Counted from the first letter of the stretch, positions 1 to 9,135 are shown. The stretch: 64,000 nucleotides of DNA from Caballeronia cordobensis (GCF_001544575.2 NZ_FCNY02000010.1:1-64000), one strand, 5' to 3'. Program-made: numbers and translations. The notes: a model not told the origin generated them from the sequence alone.

Positions 1-131
1 CGTTCACGCGAAATCGTCGGGATTTCCGATTCCAGCACTTGCATGCGCGCGCCGAGCTTGATCAGCGCGATGGCACGCATGACCTGAGCAGCGCCCTCAG
101 CGAGGCTCTTCGAAGGGGTGGTCGTGGTCAT
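1..131 (-). CDS. flhC: Flagellar master regulator FlhC, N-terminal part (runs off window)
   Basis: Reading leftwards from the ATG at 131 gives 43 residues before the window edge. They include ALIKLGARMQVLESE, which matches the N-terminal region of FlhC (LITLGARLQMLESE in enterobacteria). FlhC joins FlhD to form the FlhD4C2 activator of flagellar class II promoters. The start lies 2 nt beyond the flhD stop, so the two are co-transcribed. The zinc-binding C-terminus is outside the window, so completeness cannot be judged. A copy next to mobile-element genes is probably an accessory paralogue of a chromosomal flhDC (inference). Confidence 0.75.
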   Translation of the reverse strand, partial: MTTTTPSKSLAEGAAQVMRAIALIKLGARMQVLESEIPTISRE

Positions 132-133
132 CT

Positions 134-430
134 TCAGGCCGCCAGAAGGACGTCGTTAGCGACGGTCGACGCCGTAGCTTCGTTGCTGCGAGCCACGAGG
201 CCCGCGAGCATCGCATCCGTGCTCATGCGGAAGAAGCACAGCACTTGCGACGACGATGCAAGCTTCTGCGTCTGTTCCGGCGAGAGCTTCAGCAGCAAGT
301 CCGCCATGTCCATCGAGAGACCCAGATGCGACTGTGCCGCTGCCCGATCGGATGCCAGAACGCGTCGGGCGAGCATGAGGTAAGACATGTTCAGTTCGCG
401 GATAGCGTTGAGATCGGAGGTGGTGTTCAT
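134..430 (-). CDS. flhD: Flagellar transcriptional regulator FlhD
   Basis: 98 residues, close to the usual FlhD length of about 105-120. The segment ELNMSYLMLARRVLASDRAA matches the family signature ([20 protein letters not shown] in E. coli), and QTQKLASSSQVLCFFRM matches the later QMVKLAETNQLVCHFRF block. FlhD is the partner subunit of FlhC in the flagellar master activator. The ATG at 430 is chosen because the homology begins just behind it; the open frame extends further upstream without similarity. It is followed at 2 nt by flhC. A chromosomal-type copy normally sits beside mot/che genes; here the upstream neighbour is an SOS mutagenesis cassette, which suggests a transferred regulator copy. 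Confidence 0.85.
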   Translation of the reverse strand: MNTTSDLNAIRELNMSYLMLARRVLASDRAAAQSHLGLSMDMADLLLKLSPEQTQKLASSSQVLCFFRMSTDAMLAGLVARSNEATASTVANDVLLAA

Positions 431-841
431 AGTCGCGGACCAGTGAGTAATTTCGACCTTGCTCGTCGCGCTAACAACGAAGGCGCGAACGAATTGTCTG
501 ATTACAAATGGCACTTTGCAACAATTAGTTACACAGGGTAAACGTTTGCGAGAGGCAGGCCGCCTTTTCGCAATCGTTAGCGGGGGTGAAATTCGTTTTG
601 CCGAATGGGCGCTTTGCCACGATAAATTCTGGGCTACGGCCGCCATCCCGAATTTCGTTCCAACATTGGCAATTGGACGGGCTGCCATCACCTTCGTCGC
701 GGCGGGAAAACCGATCGTCGGAACGAGTAATGCCTACCGATTCGGCAATTTAGACTGACGTTTTCCTGCGACAAGTCTACTAGCGATGAAAACTCTACTC
801 GGCGCCTCCGGCTACCAAACGCATCTCCTTGCTGTAGACTA
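431..841. other. Intergenic region between flhDC and the imu operon
   Basis: About 410 bp between divergent units. It must hold the flhD promoter on the minus strand and lead into the SOS box of the plus-strand imu operon. Short frames exist on both strands but none has a recognisable product. No convincing promoter for flhD was resolved by eye. Confidence 0.5.
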
Positions 842-857
842 CTGTATAAACATACAG
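842..857 (+). promoter_or_regulatory. LexA (SOS) box of the imuA-imuB-dnaE2 operon
   Basis: CTGTATAAACATACAG is a perfect CTGT-N8-ACAG LexA box. It lies 13 nt upstream of the imuA start codon at 871, so LexA bound here would block transcription of the cassette. This is the expected arrangement for SOS-induced mutasome operons. Confidence 0.9.
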
Positions 858-870
858 TGCGGGGTTCGTC

Positions 871-1578
871 ATGGGAGCGCTAGCCCTCGTAGATATTCAT
901 CCAAGTTTGTGGCGAGGCTCACAGCTCGCCTCTGCTCGCGTGAACGTCGTGCCGTGTGGATCTGAGACGCTCGCGGCAGAACTCCCAGGCGGCGGTTGGC
1001 CCAAGGGCGCACTGACCGACCTGCTGGTGCAGCAGCCGGGTGTAGGTGAGATGCGATTGCTGCTGCCGGCGCTGAAGGCTGTCGCCCAACGGCGCATTGC
1101 TTTCCTGCAGCCGCCTCATCGCTTTCAACCGGAAGCAGCGGCGTACTGGGGCCTGCCAGAGACGTCGATCAACGTCGTGCGCGCCCAGAAGACCGCCGAT
1201 GCACTTTGGGCGGGCGAACAGATCCTTCGTGCGGGCACATTCGGCGCGCTGATTTTCTGGCAAACGCATGTGCGACCGGAAGCGCTACGCCGCCTGCACC
1301 TTGCCGCCCAAACGAGTGAATCGCTGTTCTTCATGGTCCGGCCGCTCGCTGCCGCGAGCGATACCTCGCCTGCCCCGCTTCGCATTGCTGTTCGCCCTGC
1401 GCGCGACAGCGTTTCATTGGAGTTCGTCAAGCGCCGCGGCCCGGCGCGTGACGAGCCGCTTGTCGTTGGACTGACCCATTCGCCTATCCTGTTGAATCGC
1501 CATGCAAGTGTGGATCGGCGTGTATCTGCCGCACCTCAGCCGAGAAGTCTTCCAGCCGAACTGGTCCTCCACGAGTGA
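871..1578 (+). CDS. imuA: ImuA, SOS mutagenesis RecA-like protein
   Basis: 235 residues, normal for proteobacterial ImuA. It has the family block LPGGGWPKGALTDLL near residues 40-55, followed by QPGVGEMRLLLPAL where RecA has its Walker A. The P-loop lysine is absent here, as in other ImuA proteins, so ATP binding is doubtful. ImuA works with ImuB and the error-prone polymerase DnaE2 in damage-induced mutagenesis. It is the first gene after the LexA box at 842. Its last 77 nt overlap imuB in another frame, so translation of the two is probably coupled. Confidence 0.85.
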   Translation: MGALALVDIHPSLWRGSQLASARVNVVPCGSETLAAELPGGGWPKGALTDLLVQQPGVGEMRLLLPALKAVAQRRIAFLQPPHRFQPEAAAYWGLPETSINVVRAQKTADALWAGEQILRAGTFGALIFWQTHVRPEALRRLHLAAQTSESLFFMVRPLAAASDTSPAPLRIAVRPARDSVSLEFVKRRGPARDEPLVVGLTHSPILLNRHASVDRRVSAAPQPRSLPAELVLHE

Positions 1579-2974
1579 GACCGGCTCCGGGTTGGTCGTG
1601 CTCGACCACGAACGTGTCACTGCACTCGATCAGGCGGCGCATGAGGCGGGCGTTCGCATCGGCATGCGCAAAGGCGGCGTTCTTACGCTCGCGCCGGATG
1701 CGCGCATTCACGACAAAGACGAATTGAAGGAACAGCAGGCCGTCGCGGACGTGGCGACCGCCCTCATGCAGTTCAGCCCGCAGGTCGCGATCGCCGAGGA
1801 GCAGACGGTGTTGGTCGATGTGTCGGCGAGCCTGCGCTTATTCGGTGGCGTTCGCGCGCTCAGAAGCGCAATCCGCGCCTCGCTCGCCGCTTTCGGCTTC
1901 ACGGTCCGGATGAGCGTCGCGCCCACCGGCCAAAGTGCATGGCTCATGGCCCGTTATCGCGGCGGCCGCCGTCTCTCCATCCGTTCGCTGATGCGTCAAT
2001 TGCCGCGCTTGCCCGCCTTGCTGGTGTTGGAAGCTCGACGCTATGCCGACTGGTTCGATGGTCTAGGATGTACGAGCGTCGCGGACCTGCGGCGCTTGCC
2101 GCGCGCCGGTCTGAAAAAGCGCTGCGGCACGGCACTACTGGATACGCTCGATCGCGCCGTCGGCGAAGCGCCCGAACTCTATGAATGGGTACAGACGCCG
2201 CCGTCATTCAACGCACGGATCGAGCTGCCGGATCGCGTCGAGCATGCGGAAGCCGTGCTCTTCGTAGCGCGACGGCTCATCGTGCAACTGACCGGCTGGC
2301 TCGCGAGCAAACAACTGGCACTCACGCGCTTTTCGATCGAACTCGAACATGAGCGCGGACGCGCAGCGTTGCCGCCAACGACGATTGAGGTCGCGCTCGC
2401 GGAACCCACGTGGCACGAGGAACACCTCACGCGCTTGCTGAAAGAGCGGCTTGGACGCGTTGAGCTGGCGGCCGCAGTCATCGCCGTGCGACTTGAAGTG
2501 AATGACGTCGAAGCCGCCGAGCCGCCGTCCGACACGCTGTTCCCCGAGCCAGGCGGCAGCGCCGCTGACCATAACCGGTTGATGGAGCTGCTCGTCGCGC
2601 GTCTTGGACATGAGAACGTCTTGCGCGCCGCACCCGTGGCCGACCATCGGCCCGAGATCGTCTCGAACTGGGTGCCGGTGACAAGCGACGTCAAAGACTG
2701 TCCGCTCCCCGGCGATCAGCCGCGTCCTTCGTGGCTGCTTGAGACGCCGATCCAACTGATGACGCGCCAGCACCGGCCTTTCTACGGCAGTCCCTTGCGC
2801 ACGGTGTCGCCCGGCGAGCGCGTTGAAGCGGGATGGTGGGGCGGCGAGCTCGTCACCCGCGACTACTTCGTCGCCGAAGCCGACGACCACACCTGCTACT
2901 GGATCTACCGCGAGCGCGTTGGCAGTCGCGCCGAAGAAGATCCTCGGTGGTTCCTGCACGGCCTGTTCGGGTGA
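1502..2974 (+). CDS. imuB: ImuB, catalytically inactive Y-family polymerase homologue
   Basis: 490 residues. The N-terminus (WIGVYLPHLS) is the typical ImuB start, and VLVDVSASLRLFGG near residue 100 is the conserved block of this branch of the Y family. ImuB proteins lack the catalytic acidic residues of DinB/UmuC. They bridge DnaE2 to the beta clamp. The C-terminal QPRPSWLLETP region matches the ImuB tail. The ATG at 1502 is chosen although it overlaps imuA by 77 nt, because the conserved N-terminus requires it. The stop is 4 nt before dnaE2, so all three genes form one operon. Confidence 0.9.
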   Translation: MQVWIGVYLPHLSREVFQPNWSSTSETGSGLVVLDHERVTALDQAAHEAGVRIGMRKGGVLTLAPDARIHDKDELKEQQAVADVATALMQFSPQVAIAEEQTVLVDVSASLRLFGGVRALRSAIRASLAAFGFTVRMSVAPTGQSAWLMARYRGGRRLSIRSLMRQLPRLPALLVLEARRYADWFDGLGCTSVADLRRLPRAGLKKRCGTALLDTLDRAVGEAPELYEWVQTPPSFNARIELPDRVEHAEAVLFVARRLIVQLTGWLASKQLALTRFSIELEHERGRAALPPTTIEVALAEPTWHEEHLTRLLKERLGRVELAAAVIAVRLEVNDVEAAEPPSDTLFPEPGGSAADHNRLMELLVARLGHENVLRAAPVADHRPEIVSNWVPVTSDVKDCPLPGDQPRPSWLLETPIQLMTRQHRPFYGSPLRTVSPGERVEAGWWGGELVTRDYFVAEADDHTCYWIYRERVGSRAEEDPRWFLHGLFG

Positions 2975-2978
2975 AGCG

Positions 2979-5900
2979 ATGGACGTCTACACCTCCATGC
3001 TGCCCGGCTATGCCGAGTTGCAGTGCTTCTCCAACTTCACGTTCCTCCGCGGCGCCTCGCATTCGGAAGAACTGATTCTGCGTGCGGAGCAGCTCGGTTA
3101 TCTTGCGATCGCGATCACCGACGAATGCTCGCTCGCAGGCATCGTGCGCGCGCATGTCGCCGCGAAGGAAGCGAATATCCGTCTGATTGTCGGCGCGCAT
3201 TTCCAATTGGCCAATGCCGACGGCACACCTGCCCTCGCCTTCACGGCGCTGGCCATGAACCGCAATGGCTACGGGAATCTGTCGGAACTGATCACGCTTG
3301 CACGCACGCGCACGTCGAAGGGCACCTACCTGCTGACGCCGAACGATCTCGCGCGGCCGGAAGCGCCGTATGACCACCTCAAGGGTCTGCCGGACTGCCT
3401 CGTGATCCTCTCGCCCGAGTATCCGGCGAAGGAGGAACGACTGGATGCGCAAATGGAATGGCTAGCGCGCACGTTTGAGGGCCGCTGCTGGGCTGCGCTG
3501 ACGCTCCACGCCCGCGCGATGGACGACATCCACCGCGGTATCGTCGAGTATGTCGCGGACCAACACGGCGTCCCGGTGGTCGCTACTGGCGGCGTCACCA
3601 TGCACGTGCGTTCTCGCAAGCCGCTGCAGGATACGCTAAGCGCTGTGCGCCTGAACCGTTCGATTGCCGAGTGCGGGTTCCAGCTCGCGCAGAACGCCGA
3701 GCAGCACTTGCGCGCACGGCTACGGCTCGCGAATCTCTATCCCGAGCGGGCGCTGGCCGAGACCTTGACGATCGCCAATCGCTGCACCTTTTCGTTGGAT
3801 GAACTGCGATACGAGTATCCGGACGAACTGATCCCAGAAGGTACGACCCCAACCGCCTATCTGCGACAGGAAACGTACATCGGCGCGCATCGACGCTTTC
3901 CACAGGGTATCCCGCACAAGGTGCAGACGCAGATCGAGCACGAACTCGCGCTCATCGCCGAGCTTCGGTACGAGCCGTATTTTCTGACGGTGTACGACCT
4001 TGTGCGCTTCGCGCGCAACGAAGGCATCCTGTGTCAGGGGCGCGGATCGGCGGCGAACTCCGCGGTCTGCTACTGCCTGGGCGTGACGGAGGTGGACCCC
4101 GCGCGCAGCTCCATGCTGTTCGAACGCTTCATCTCGAAGGAGCGCGGCGAGCCGCCGGATATCGACGTGGACTTCGAGCACCAGCGACGCGAAGAAGTCA
4201 TCCAGTACATCTATTGTAAGTACACGCGTACTCGCGCGGCGCTCGCGGCCGCCGTCACGACCTACCGTCCCAAGTCTGCATTGCGGGATTCGGGCAAGGC
4301 TTTGGGCGTTGATCCGATCATCGTCGACAAGGTGGCCAAGTCGCATCACTGGTTCGATTCCAGCGCGGACCTGCTCAATCGCTTCGTCGAGTCCGGACTC
4401 GACACCTCGACGCCGATCATTCGGCAGTGGGCGAGCCTCGCGTCGCAATTGCTGAATTTCCCGCGCCACCTGTCGCAGCACACCGGCGGCTTCGTCATTG
4501 CGCGCGGCAAGCTTTCACGGCTCGTGCCGATCGAAAACGCCGCGATGGTCGATCGCAGCGTGATTCAGTGGGATAAAGATGACCTTGAGGCGCTTGGGCT
4601 TGCGAAGATCGATGTGCTCGCGCTCGGCATGTTGTCAGCGATCCGGCGCACGCTGGATCTGATTTCCAAGCAGCGTGGAGAGCCATTTGAATTGCAGGAC
4701 ATTCCGGCAGAAGACGCGAAGACGTACGAGATGATCTGCCGCGCCGATACCGTCGGCGTGTTCCAGATCGAATCGCGTGCGCAGATGAGCATGTTGCCGC
4801 GCCTGCAGCCGCGTCAGTTCTATGACCTAGTCATCGAAGTCGCGATCGTGCGGCCTGGCCCGGTCCAGGGCGGCATGGTGCATCCGTACCTGCGCCGGCG
4901 GCAAGGACTGGAAGCTGTGTCATTCCCCTCACCCGAGATGGAAACGGCGCTCGCTCGCACGCTCGGCGTGCCGATCTTTCAGGAGCAGGTGATGCAGGTC
5001 GCCATGCTCGCAGCAGGCTTCAGTGCCGGCGAGGCCGACCAGCTTCGCCGCGCAATGGCCGCGTGGAAGCGAAAAGGCGGACTGCAGCACTACTACGACC
5101 GCATCGTGACCGGCATGCTCGAGCGCGGCTACGACCGCGAGTTCGCCGAATCGATCTTCGCGCAGATTCAGGGCTTCGGCGAGTACGGCTTCCCGGAGAG
5201 CCACGCGGCGAGCTTCGCCCTCCTCGTCTATGCAAGCTGCTGGCTGAAGTGCCACGAACCGGCCGCATTCCTGTGCGCGATGCTCAACAGCCAGCCGATG
5301 GGCTTTTATTCGCCCTCGCAGCTCGTGCAGGACGCGAAGCGCCATAAGGTGCGCGTGCTACCGATCGACGTCACCATCAGCAACTGGGATTCGTTTCTTG
5401 AAGGCGACGGTTCAATGGCGCCGGTGCGCCTTGGCATGTCGCTGATTCGGGGCATGCGGGACGAGTCCGCCGCCCGCATCGAGGCCGCGCGAGCCGTGCG
5501 TCGTTTCGAGTCGGTCAACGATCTTGCCAACCGAGCGCGCCTCGATCGCCGCGACCTTCAACTGCTCGCCGACGCGAACGCCCTATCAGCTCTTTCCGGC
5601 AATCGGCGCGAAGCGCTTTGGCAGGCTGTGGCAGCGGTGCCCGACAAGGACTTGTTGCGCGCTACGACGCGCGAGGAAGAGCTGCCGATGCTCGCAGCGC
5701 CGAACGAGGCGCAGGAGATCGTCAGCGACTATCGTGCAACGGGCCTGACCTTGGACCGGCACCCGCTTGCGTTGCTGCGTGAATGGCTTAACGAGAAGAA
5801 GATCTTCGCTGCGTCGAAGCTCGCCACCTATCCGAACGGACGGCTTGCTAAGGCGTGCGGCATCGTCACCGTGCGCCAACGGCCCGGCACAGCGAACGGT

Positions 5901-6122
5901 GTTCTTTTCATCACGTTGGAGGACGAGACCGGCCAGATCAACGTGATCGTCTGGCCGTCGCTCGTCGAGAAGTTCAGGAAGGAAGCGCTCGGCGCATCTT
6001 TGCTTGGCGTGTATGGCGTATGGCAAACGGAAGGCGAGGTGAAACACCTTGTCGCGAATCGACTCGTCGACATGACGGGTCTTCTGGGTAAGTTATCTAC
6101 CTCCAGCAGAAACTTTCACTGA
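2979..6122 (+). CDS. dnaE2: Error-prone DNA polymerase DnaE2 (ImuC)
   Basis: 1047 residues, the usual DnaE2 length. It starts with a PHP domain (SNFTFLRGASHSEELI). The C-family catalytic motif PDIDVDF lies near residues 393-399. A tRNA-anticodon-like OB fold sits near the C-terminus (LFITLEDETGQINVIVW). DnaE2 is the translesion polymerase of the ImuABC mutasome. The open frame extends 52 codons further upstream inside imuB; the ATG at 2979 is preferred because homology begins there and it sits 4 nt after the imuB stop. Part of this gene (about 5720-5860) is duplicated in a degraded fragment at 13225-13362. Confidence 0.95.
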   Translation: MDVYTSMLPGYAELQCFSNFTFLRGASHSEELILRAEQLGYLAIAITDECSLAGIVRAHVAAKEANIRLIVGAHFQLANADGTPALAFTALAMNRNGYGNLSELITLARTRTSKGTYLLTPNDLARPEAPYDHLKGLPDCLVILSPEYPAKEERLDAQMEWLARTFEGRCWAALTLHARAMDDIHRGIVEYVADQHGVPVVATGGVTMHVRSRKPLQDTLSAVRLNRSIAECGFQLAQNAEQHLRARLRLANLYPERALAETLTIANRCTFSLDELRYEYPDELIPEGTTPTAYLRQETYIGAHRRFPQGIPHKVQTQIEHELALIAELRYEPYFLTVYDLVRFARNEGILCQGRGSAANSAVCYCLGVTEVDPARSSMLFERFISKERGEPPDIDVDFEHQRREEVIQYIYCKYTRTRAALAAAVTTYRPKSALRDSGKALGVDPIIVDKVAKSHHWFDSSADLLNRFVESGLDTSTPIIRQWASLASQLLNFPRHLSQHTGGFVIARGKLSRLVPIENAAMVDRSVIQWDKDDLEALGLAKIDVLALGMLSAIRRTLDLISKQRGEPFELQDIPAEDAKTYEMICRADTVGVFQIESRAQMSMLPRLQPRQFYDLVIEVAIVRPGPVQGGMVHPYLRRRQGLEAVSFPSPEMETALARTLGVPIFQEQVMQVAMLAAGFSAGEADQLRRAMAAWKRKGGLQHYYDRIVTGMLERGYDREFAESIFAQIQGFGEYGFPESHAASFALLVYASCWLKCHEPAAFLCAMLNSQPMGFYSPSQLVQDAKRHKVRVLPIDVTISNWDSFLEGDGSMAPVRLGMSLIRGMRDESAARIEAARAVRRFESVNDLANRARLDRRDLQLLADANALSALSGNRREALWQAVAAVPDKDLLRATTREEELPMLAAPNEAQEIVSDYRATGLTLDRHPLALLREWLNEKKIFAASKLATYPNGRLAKACGIVTVRQRPGTANGVLFITLEDETGQINVIVWPSLVEKFRKEALGASLLGVYGVWQTEGEVKHLVANRLVDMTGLLGKLSTSSRNFH

Positions 6123-6197
6123 AGGCGAGACTCCGCATATGTCGCGGCATCCTGTCAAAGTTCGCCCCTACAGCATGGTTTGCGCTCAAGAACCAGC

Positions 6198-6488
6198 TCA
6201 GTCGACGCGACGCCATGCGTCGTCGATAGCACCGAACACGGGAGGTACGAAGTCGTGCCCCTCAAACGACACCGGCCGGTCGTCTTTCGGGTAACCCAAC
6301 GCCGGCGACGCACGCAGCATGTTCAGTAGGCGATAGCTGTACTTACCTGTTGCGGCTACCTCGGCTAGAACATCCGCTTCAATCTGGTGAAGTATCGCCC
6401 ACGTCAGTACACCACCCGCGCGATATCGCCTCACGATTGTGGGCACCGCCTCGTTCATGGCGGCGTCAGCCGCAAATAATTGGTCCAT
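6198..6488 (-). CDS. Hypothetical protein, paralogue of the 11724-12017 product
   Basis: 96 residues, no recognised domain. It aligns along its whole length with the protein at 11724-12017. Shared blocks include FAADAA/YAADAA, TGKYS/TGERS, MLRASPALGYP/MLRASPAMGYP and RPVSFEGHD. The start at 6488 is chosen because the alignment begins there. The conserved MLRASP...RPVSFEGHD block suggests a real protein family. Nothing in the neighbourhood tells its job: it is convergent with dnaE2 and co-directional with the marR-like gene upstream. Confidence 0.7.
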   Translation of the reverse strand: MDQLFAADAAMNEAVPTIVRRYRAGGVLTWAILHQIEADVLAEVAATGKYSYRLLNMLRASPALGYPKDDRPVSFEGHDFVPPVFGAIDDAWRRVD

Positions 6489-6654
6489 CGCCTCTTTTCG
6501 CTCTCCGCGGTCAGTCGTTTTGCCAGTAATCCATAAGGGAAGGTGACTACATTCCGTCACGATCTACGAAGGAAGCCAAACCCTGCGGCTCAAGATTCCC
6601 CTAACTCGTGGCAAGACGTCCGCGTCGTCCTGTCGGCGCCAAGGCTGGCGCACC

Positions 6655-7164
6655 TCATTCAGGCTCTAGCGCATGCTCCACCGGACATGCGTCGCACGAC
6701 CGCCGGTCGCACAAACGGCAAACTTGGTATGCCCCATCGGTGTCGTGTATCAAGCCACTCAACACTTTCTCTGCCAAGCGACCAAGCGTCTCGCGTTCAC
6801 TACGACTTAGCAGCTTGAGCTTATCCGCGATGCTGGTCCGCCTCGCAGTCAATATCGCGGCGAAGCTAACCTTCCCATCGCGCGTGAGGTGTAGAGCTAC
6901 CGCGCGCCGGTCCGCGACGCTCGTTCGGCGCTCAACTAAGCCGTCTGCAGTGAGTCGGTCTACTAGTCGAACTGTCCCCGGGTGTGAAAGTCGCAGAGCA
7001 CGGCGCAATTGCTCAATAGCCAGTCCCGGCTCGTGACCAAGCAACGCGATAGCTGCAGCTGCTGGACCGGGTTCAGGTGCCTGCGCCTGCGTACCATCGT
7101 GTAGCGAGTCCGACAAGGCCAGCGCCAACGCGCCGACGACGTTTTCAATTTTGCAATCGTCCAT
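6655..7164 (-). CDS. MarR-family transcriptional regulator with C-terminal Cys cluster
   Basis: 169 residues. A winged helix-turn-helix of MarR type spans roughly residues 40-115, with the family's wing signature LVERRTSVADRRAVALHLT. After the DNA-binding domain comes CRLCDRRSCDACPV near residues 147-160: four cysteines that could bind a metal or sense redox state (inference). It is divergent from an NTF2-like gene at 7303. The shared 138-bp intergenic region holds two equal palindromes (7177-7191 and 7213-7227) that are likely its operators. Confidence 0.85.
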   Translation of the reverse strand: MDDCKIENVVGALALALSDSLHDGTQAQAPEPGPAAAAIALLGHEPGLAIEQLRRALRLSHPGTVRLVDRLTADGLVERRTSVADRRAVALHLTRDGKVSFAAILTARRTSIADKLKLLSRSERETLGRLAEKVLSGLIHDTDGAYQVCRLCDRRSCDACPVEHALEPE

Positions 7165-7176
7165 AGCGAAATTTTA

Positions 7177-7227
7177 TATGCTCCACGCATACAAATCAAG
7201 TCCGATTTGATATATGTTTGGCGCATA
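7177..7227. promoter_or_regulatory. Paired palindromic operators in the marR divergent promoter region
   Basis: Two 15-bp sites share the form TATG-N7-CATA: 7177-7191 (TATGCTCCACGCATA) and 7213-7227 (TATGTTTGGCGCATA). Their centres are 36 bp apart. A further inverted repeat AAATC...GATTT lies between them (7193-7208). This spacing and position fit autoregulatory binding by the adjacent MarR-type protein. Confidence 0.6.
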
Positions 7228-7302
7228 CATTGATTGAGACGGTCGCGCCACTCGGTTCGGCGACGTCCATCAAATCCCGTCTTCACCGAGCGCTCTGAGG
7301 AA

Positions 7303-7692
7303 ATGGCTATGACACACATCAAACCGATCGCAACTAGCGAGTACGACCCTGTGGTCCAGGCGGCACAGGCCTATGTCGATGGATACCGCGCGGGAGATAT
7401 CGCAGGAATTGAGCGTGCCTTCCATCGCGACGCCGTGATGTGGGGCTTCAGCGGAGATCAACTTGTTCAAGGTCCTGCAATCCCGGCATTCAAAAGCTTC
7501 TTCAACTCCCTCGGCGCCTCACCGGACGCCGTCGCTCGGGTCGATGTCTTGGCCATCGCGCCTACCGCTGCAGTGGTCCGGGTGGACATGGAGAACGACG
7601 TCAATCGCGCAAGCTTTCATGATTATCTTTCGCTGCTCAAGATTGATGGTCAGTGGAAGATTATCTCCAAGGTGTTTCAACGATACGCATAA
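7303..7692 (+). CDS. NTF2-like (SnoaL / lumazine-binding-type) small protein
   Basis: 129 residues with the pattern of the NTF2-like fold: an N-terminal helix (VVQAAQAYVDGYRAGDIAGIERAFHRDAVMWG, shown in family style), then strands and the C-terminal DYLSLLKIDGQWKIISKVF block. Members act as small hydrolases/isomerases or ligand-binding proteins, often under MarR or TetR control. GAGG stands just upstream; an alternative ATG at 7309 has the better spacing to it. It is divergent from the marR-like gene and is its probable target. The actual substrate cannot be read from sequence. Confidence 0.75.
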   Translation: MAMTHIKPIATSEYDPVVQAAQAYVDGYRAGDIAGIERAFHRDAVMWGFSGDQLVQGPAIPAFKSFFNSLGASPDAVARVDVLAIAPTAAVVRVDMENDVNRASFHDYLSLLKIDGQWKIISKVFQRYA

Positions 7693-7847
7693 ACGATCGG
7701 CTCAATGGAGTTGTGAACTGCACGTTGATGTATTGCGAGCAAACGCAACTCGCTAGTCCCATGCTAGTTGTCTCCAAGACATTGTCAACCGGAGACGACC
7801 GCCCCTCGCGGACCTGCCGTTCCAGCATGTCCGCGCTCTCGATAAAG

Positions 7848-7877
7848 GAACGCCTCGGATTGGATGCCGAGGCGTTC
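7848..7877. repeat. Perfect inverted repeat / hairpin downstream of the NTF2-like gene
   Basis: GAACGCCTCGG (7848-7858) and its reverse complement (7867-7877) flank an 8-nt loop. The 11-bp stem could terminate transcription from 7692, but no T-run follows on either strand, so a Rho-independent terminator is not certain. Confidence 0.5.
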
Positions 7878-7970
7878 GTGAGCACCGACCAGCAGTCGTC
7901 ACGCCTCGCGAGCTGACAAGGGGCCAACGACATGACTTAAGGGCTCATCTTCTTGTCAGGGTTGTATCAA

Positions 7971-8912
7971 ATGGATTTATTGACCGGTGTTCTTTCCCTC
8001 GTCCCGATCACAGGGAGCCTCGATTCGCGCTGCCATTTCGGGGGAGCATGGAAAATCGAACGGCCCACCGCCGAACCCCGAGTGATCCACTACTACGTGA
8101 TGCTGACCGGAAAGGCGTGGCTGGACATTCCGGCGGGCGACGCTCTGGAGTTATCGCCAGGGGACATTGTTTTCTTTCCAGGCGGAGATGCCCATCGTTT
8201 GCACGGTGGTAGCGGTCACCTTCTGGGCTCGTCAGCGACGCGCCGGAGCAGCCATCTCCTCGCTGCGGCCGACTTGCCACCGACAGATGTGCTTTGCGGG
8301 CGGATTTTCCTTCATGGACCATGTCCGCAACTGCTGCTTCGGCATCTACCCGGCCGGCTAGTAATCAACAGTAAGGATGCAAAAAGCAAAGATCCGCAGG
8401 CATCCGTGGTTGGCTCTCACCTGTATCAACTCGCTGAGTTATTACGCGATGAGGCAATCGCACAGGATCCTCGCTCTGCCACCACGTTAAGCCATATGGC
8501 GGTTGCGTTGTTTGGGATGACGTTGCGCCTGGGCTCCATGGTTGATGACGCACCGAAGGGACTGCTGGCGCTTTTGGGAAGCCGTCAATTGCGCCCTGCC
8601 CTAGCCGCGCTCTTCGATCAGCCACAGGCAAATTGGACGTTGCTCGGTCTGGCCAAGCTTTGCAGCTTGTCACGTGCGACCTTCGTCAGGCACTTCGATC
8701 GGGCCTGTGGTCGCTCCGCGATAGACTTGCTGACCGAAGTTCGCATGACGATTGCTGGTGTCAAGCTTGAATCCACGCGGCTGCCGGTATCAGACGTTGG
8801 CAAAGCTGTTGGATATCAGTCAACCGCCGCCTTCCAGCGTGCTTTCAAAAGTCACAGCGGAATAACGCCCGCGCGATGGCGGCTGCAGGCTCGAAACCCA
8901 GCCGCGGGCTGA
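7971..8912 (+). CDS. AraC-family transcriptional regulator (cupin sensor domain)
   Basis: 313 residues. The N-terminal half (LDSRCHFGGAW...GDALELSPGDIVFFPGGDAHRL) is a cupin-type sensor domain as in the AraC cupin_6 group. The C-terminal 100 residues carry two helix-turn-helix motifs (LAKLCSLSRATFVRHF and VSDVGKAVGYQSTAAFQRAFKSHSG), ending in the typical ITPARWR. The ATG at 7971 is preferred over an in-frame TTG at 7953 because conserved sequence begins there. No divergent partner gene is evident, so its target is unknown. Related regulators often control neighbouring oxidoreductases. Confidence 0.85.
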   Translation: MDLLTGVLSLVPITGSLDSRCHFGGAWKIERPTAEPRVIHYYVMLTGKAWLDIPAGDALELSPGDIVFFPGGDAHRLHGGSGHLLGSSATRRSSHLLAAADLPPTDVLCGRIFLHGPCPQLLLRHLPGRLVINSKDAKSKDPQASVVGSHLYQLAELLRDEAIAQDPRSATTLSHMAVALFGMTLRLGSMVDDAPKGLLALLGSRQLRPALAALFDQPQANWTLLGLAKLCSLSRATFVRHFDRACGRSAIDLLTEVRMTIAGVKLESTRLPVSDVGKAVGYQSTAAFQRAFKSHSGITPARWRLQARNPAAG

Positions 8913-9135
8913 TCGGACCGGCTGATTTAATCCAACGTGGGCAGTCGCCGACTCGGCCTGCCCGTCTGGCGCGCTAGTGGCTGAAATACCACGAGCCAGC
9001 CGCGTAAATGACGTCGATCGCTATGCTCGGCGCGCGTTGATGCGGCCGACGCGAGCAGCCTTTCAACGGCATTGGATCATTTGTCGACATGAAGTCGCGC
9101 CGCGCATCAAACGTCCGGTTGTGGCCCAATGTCTG

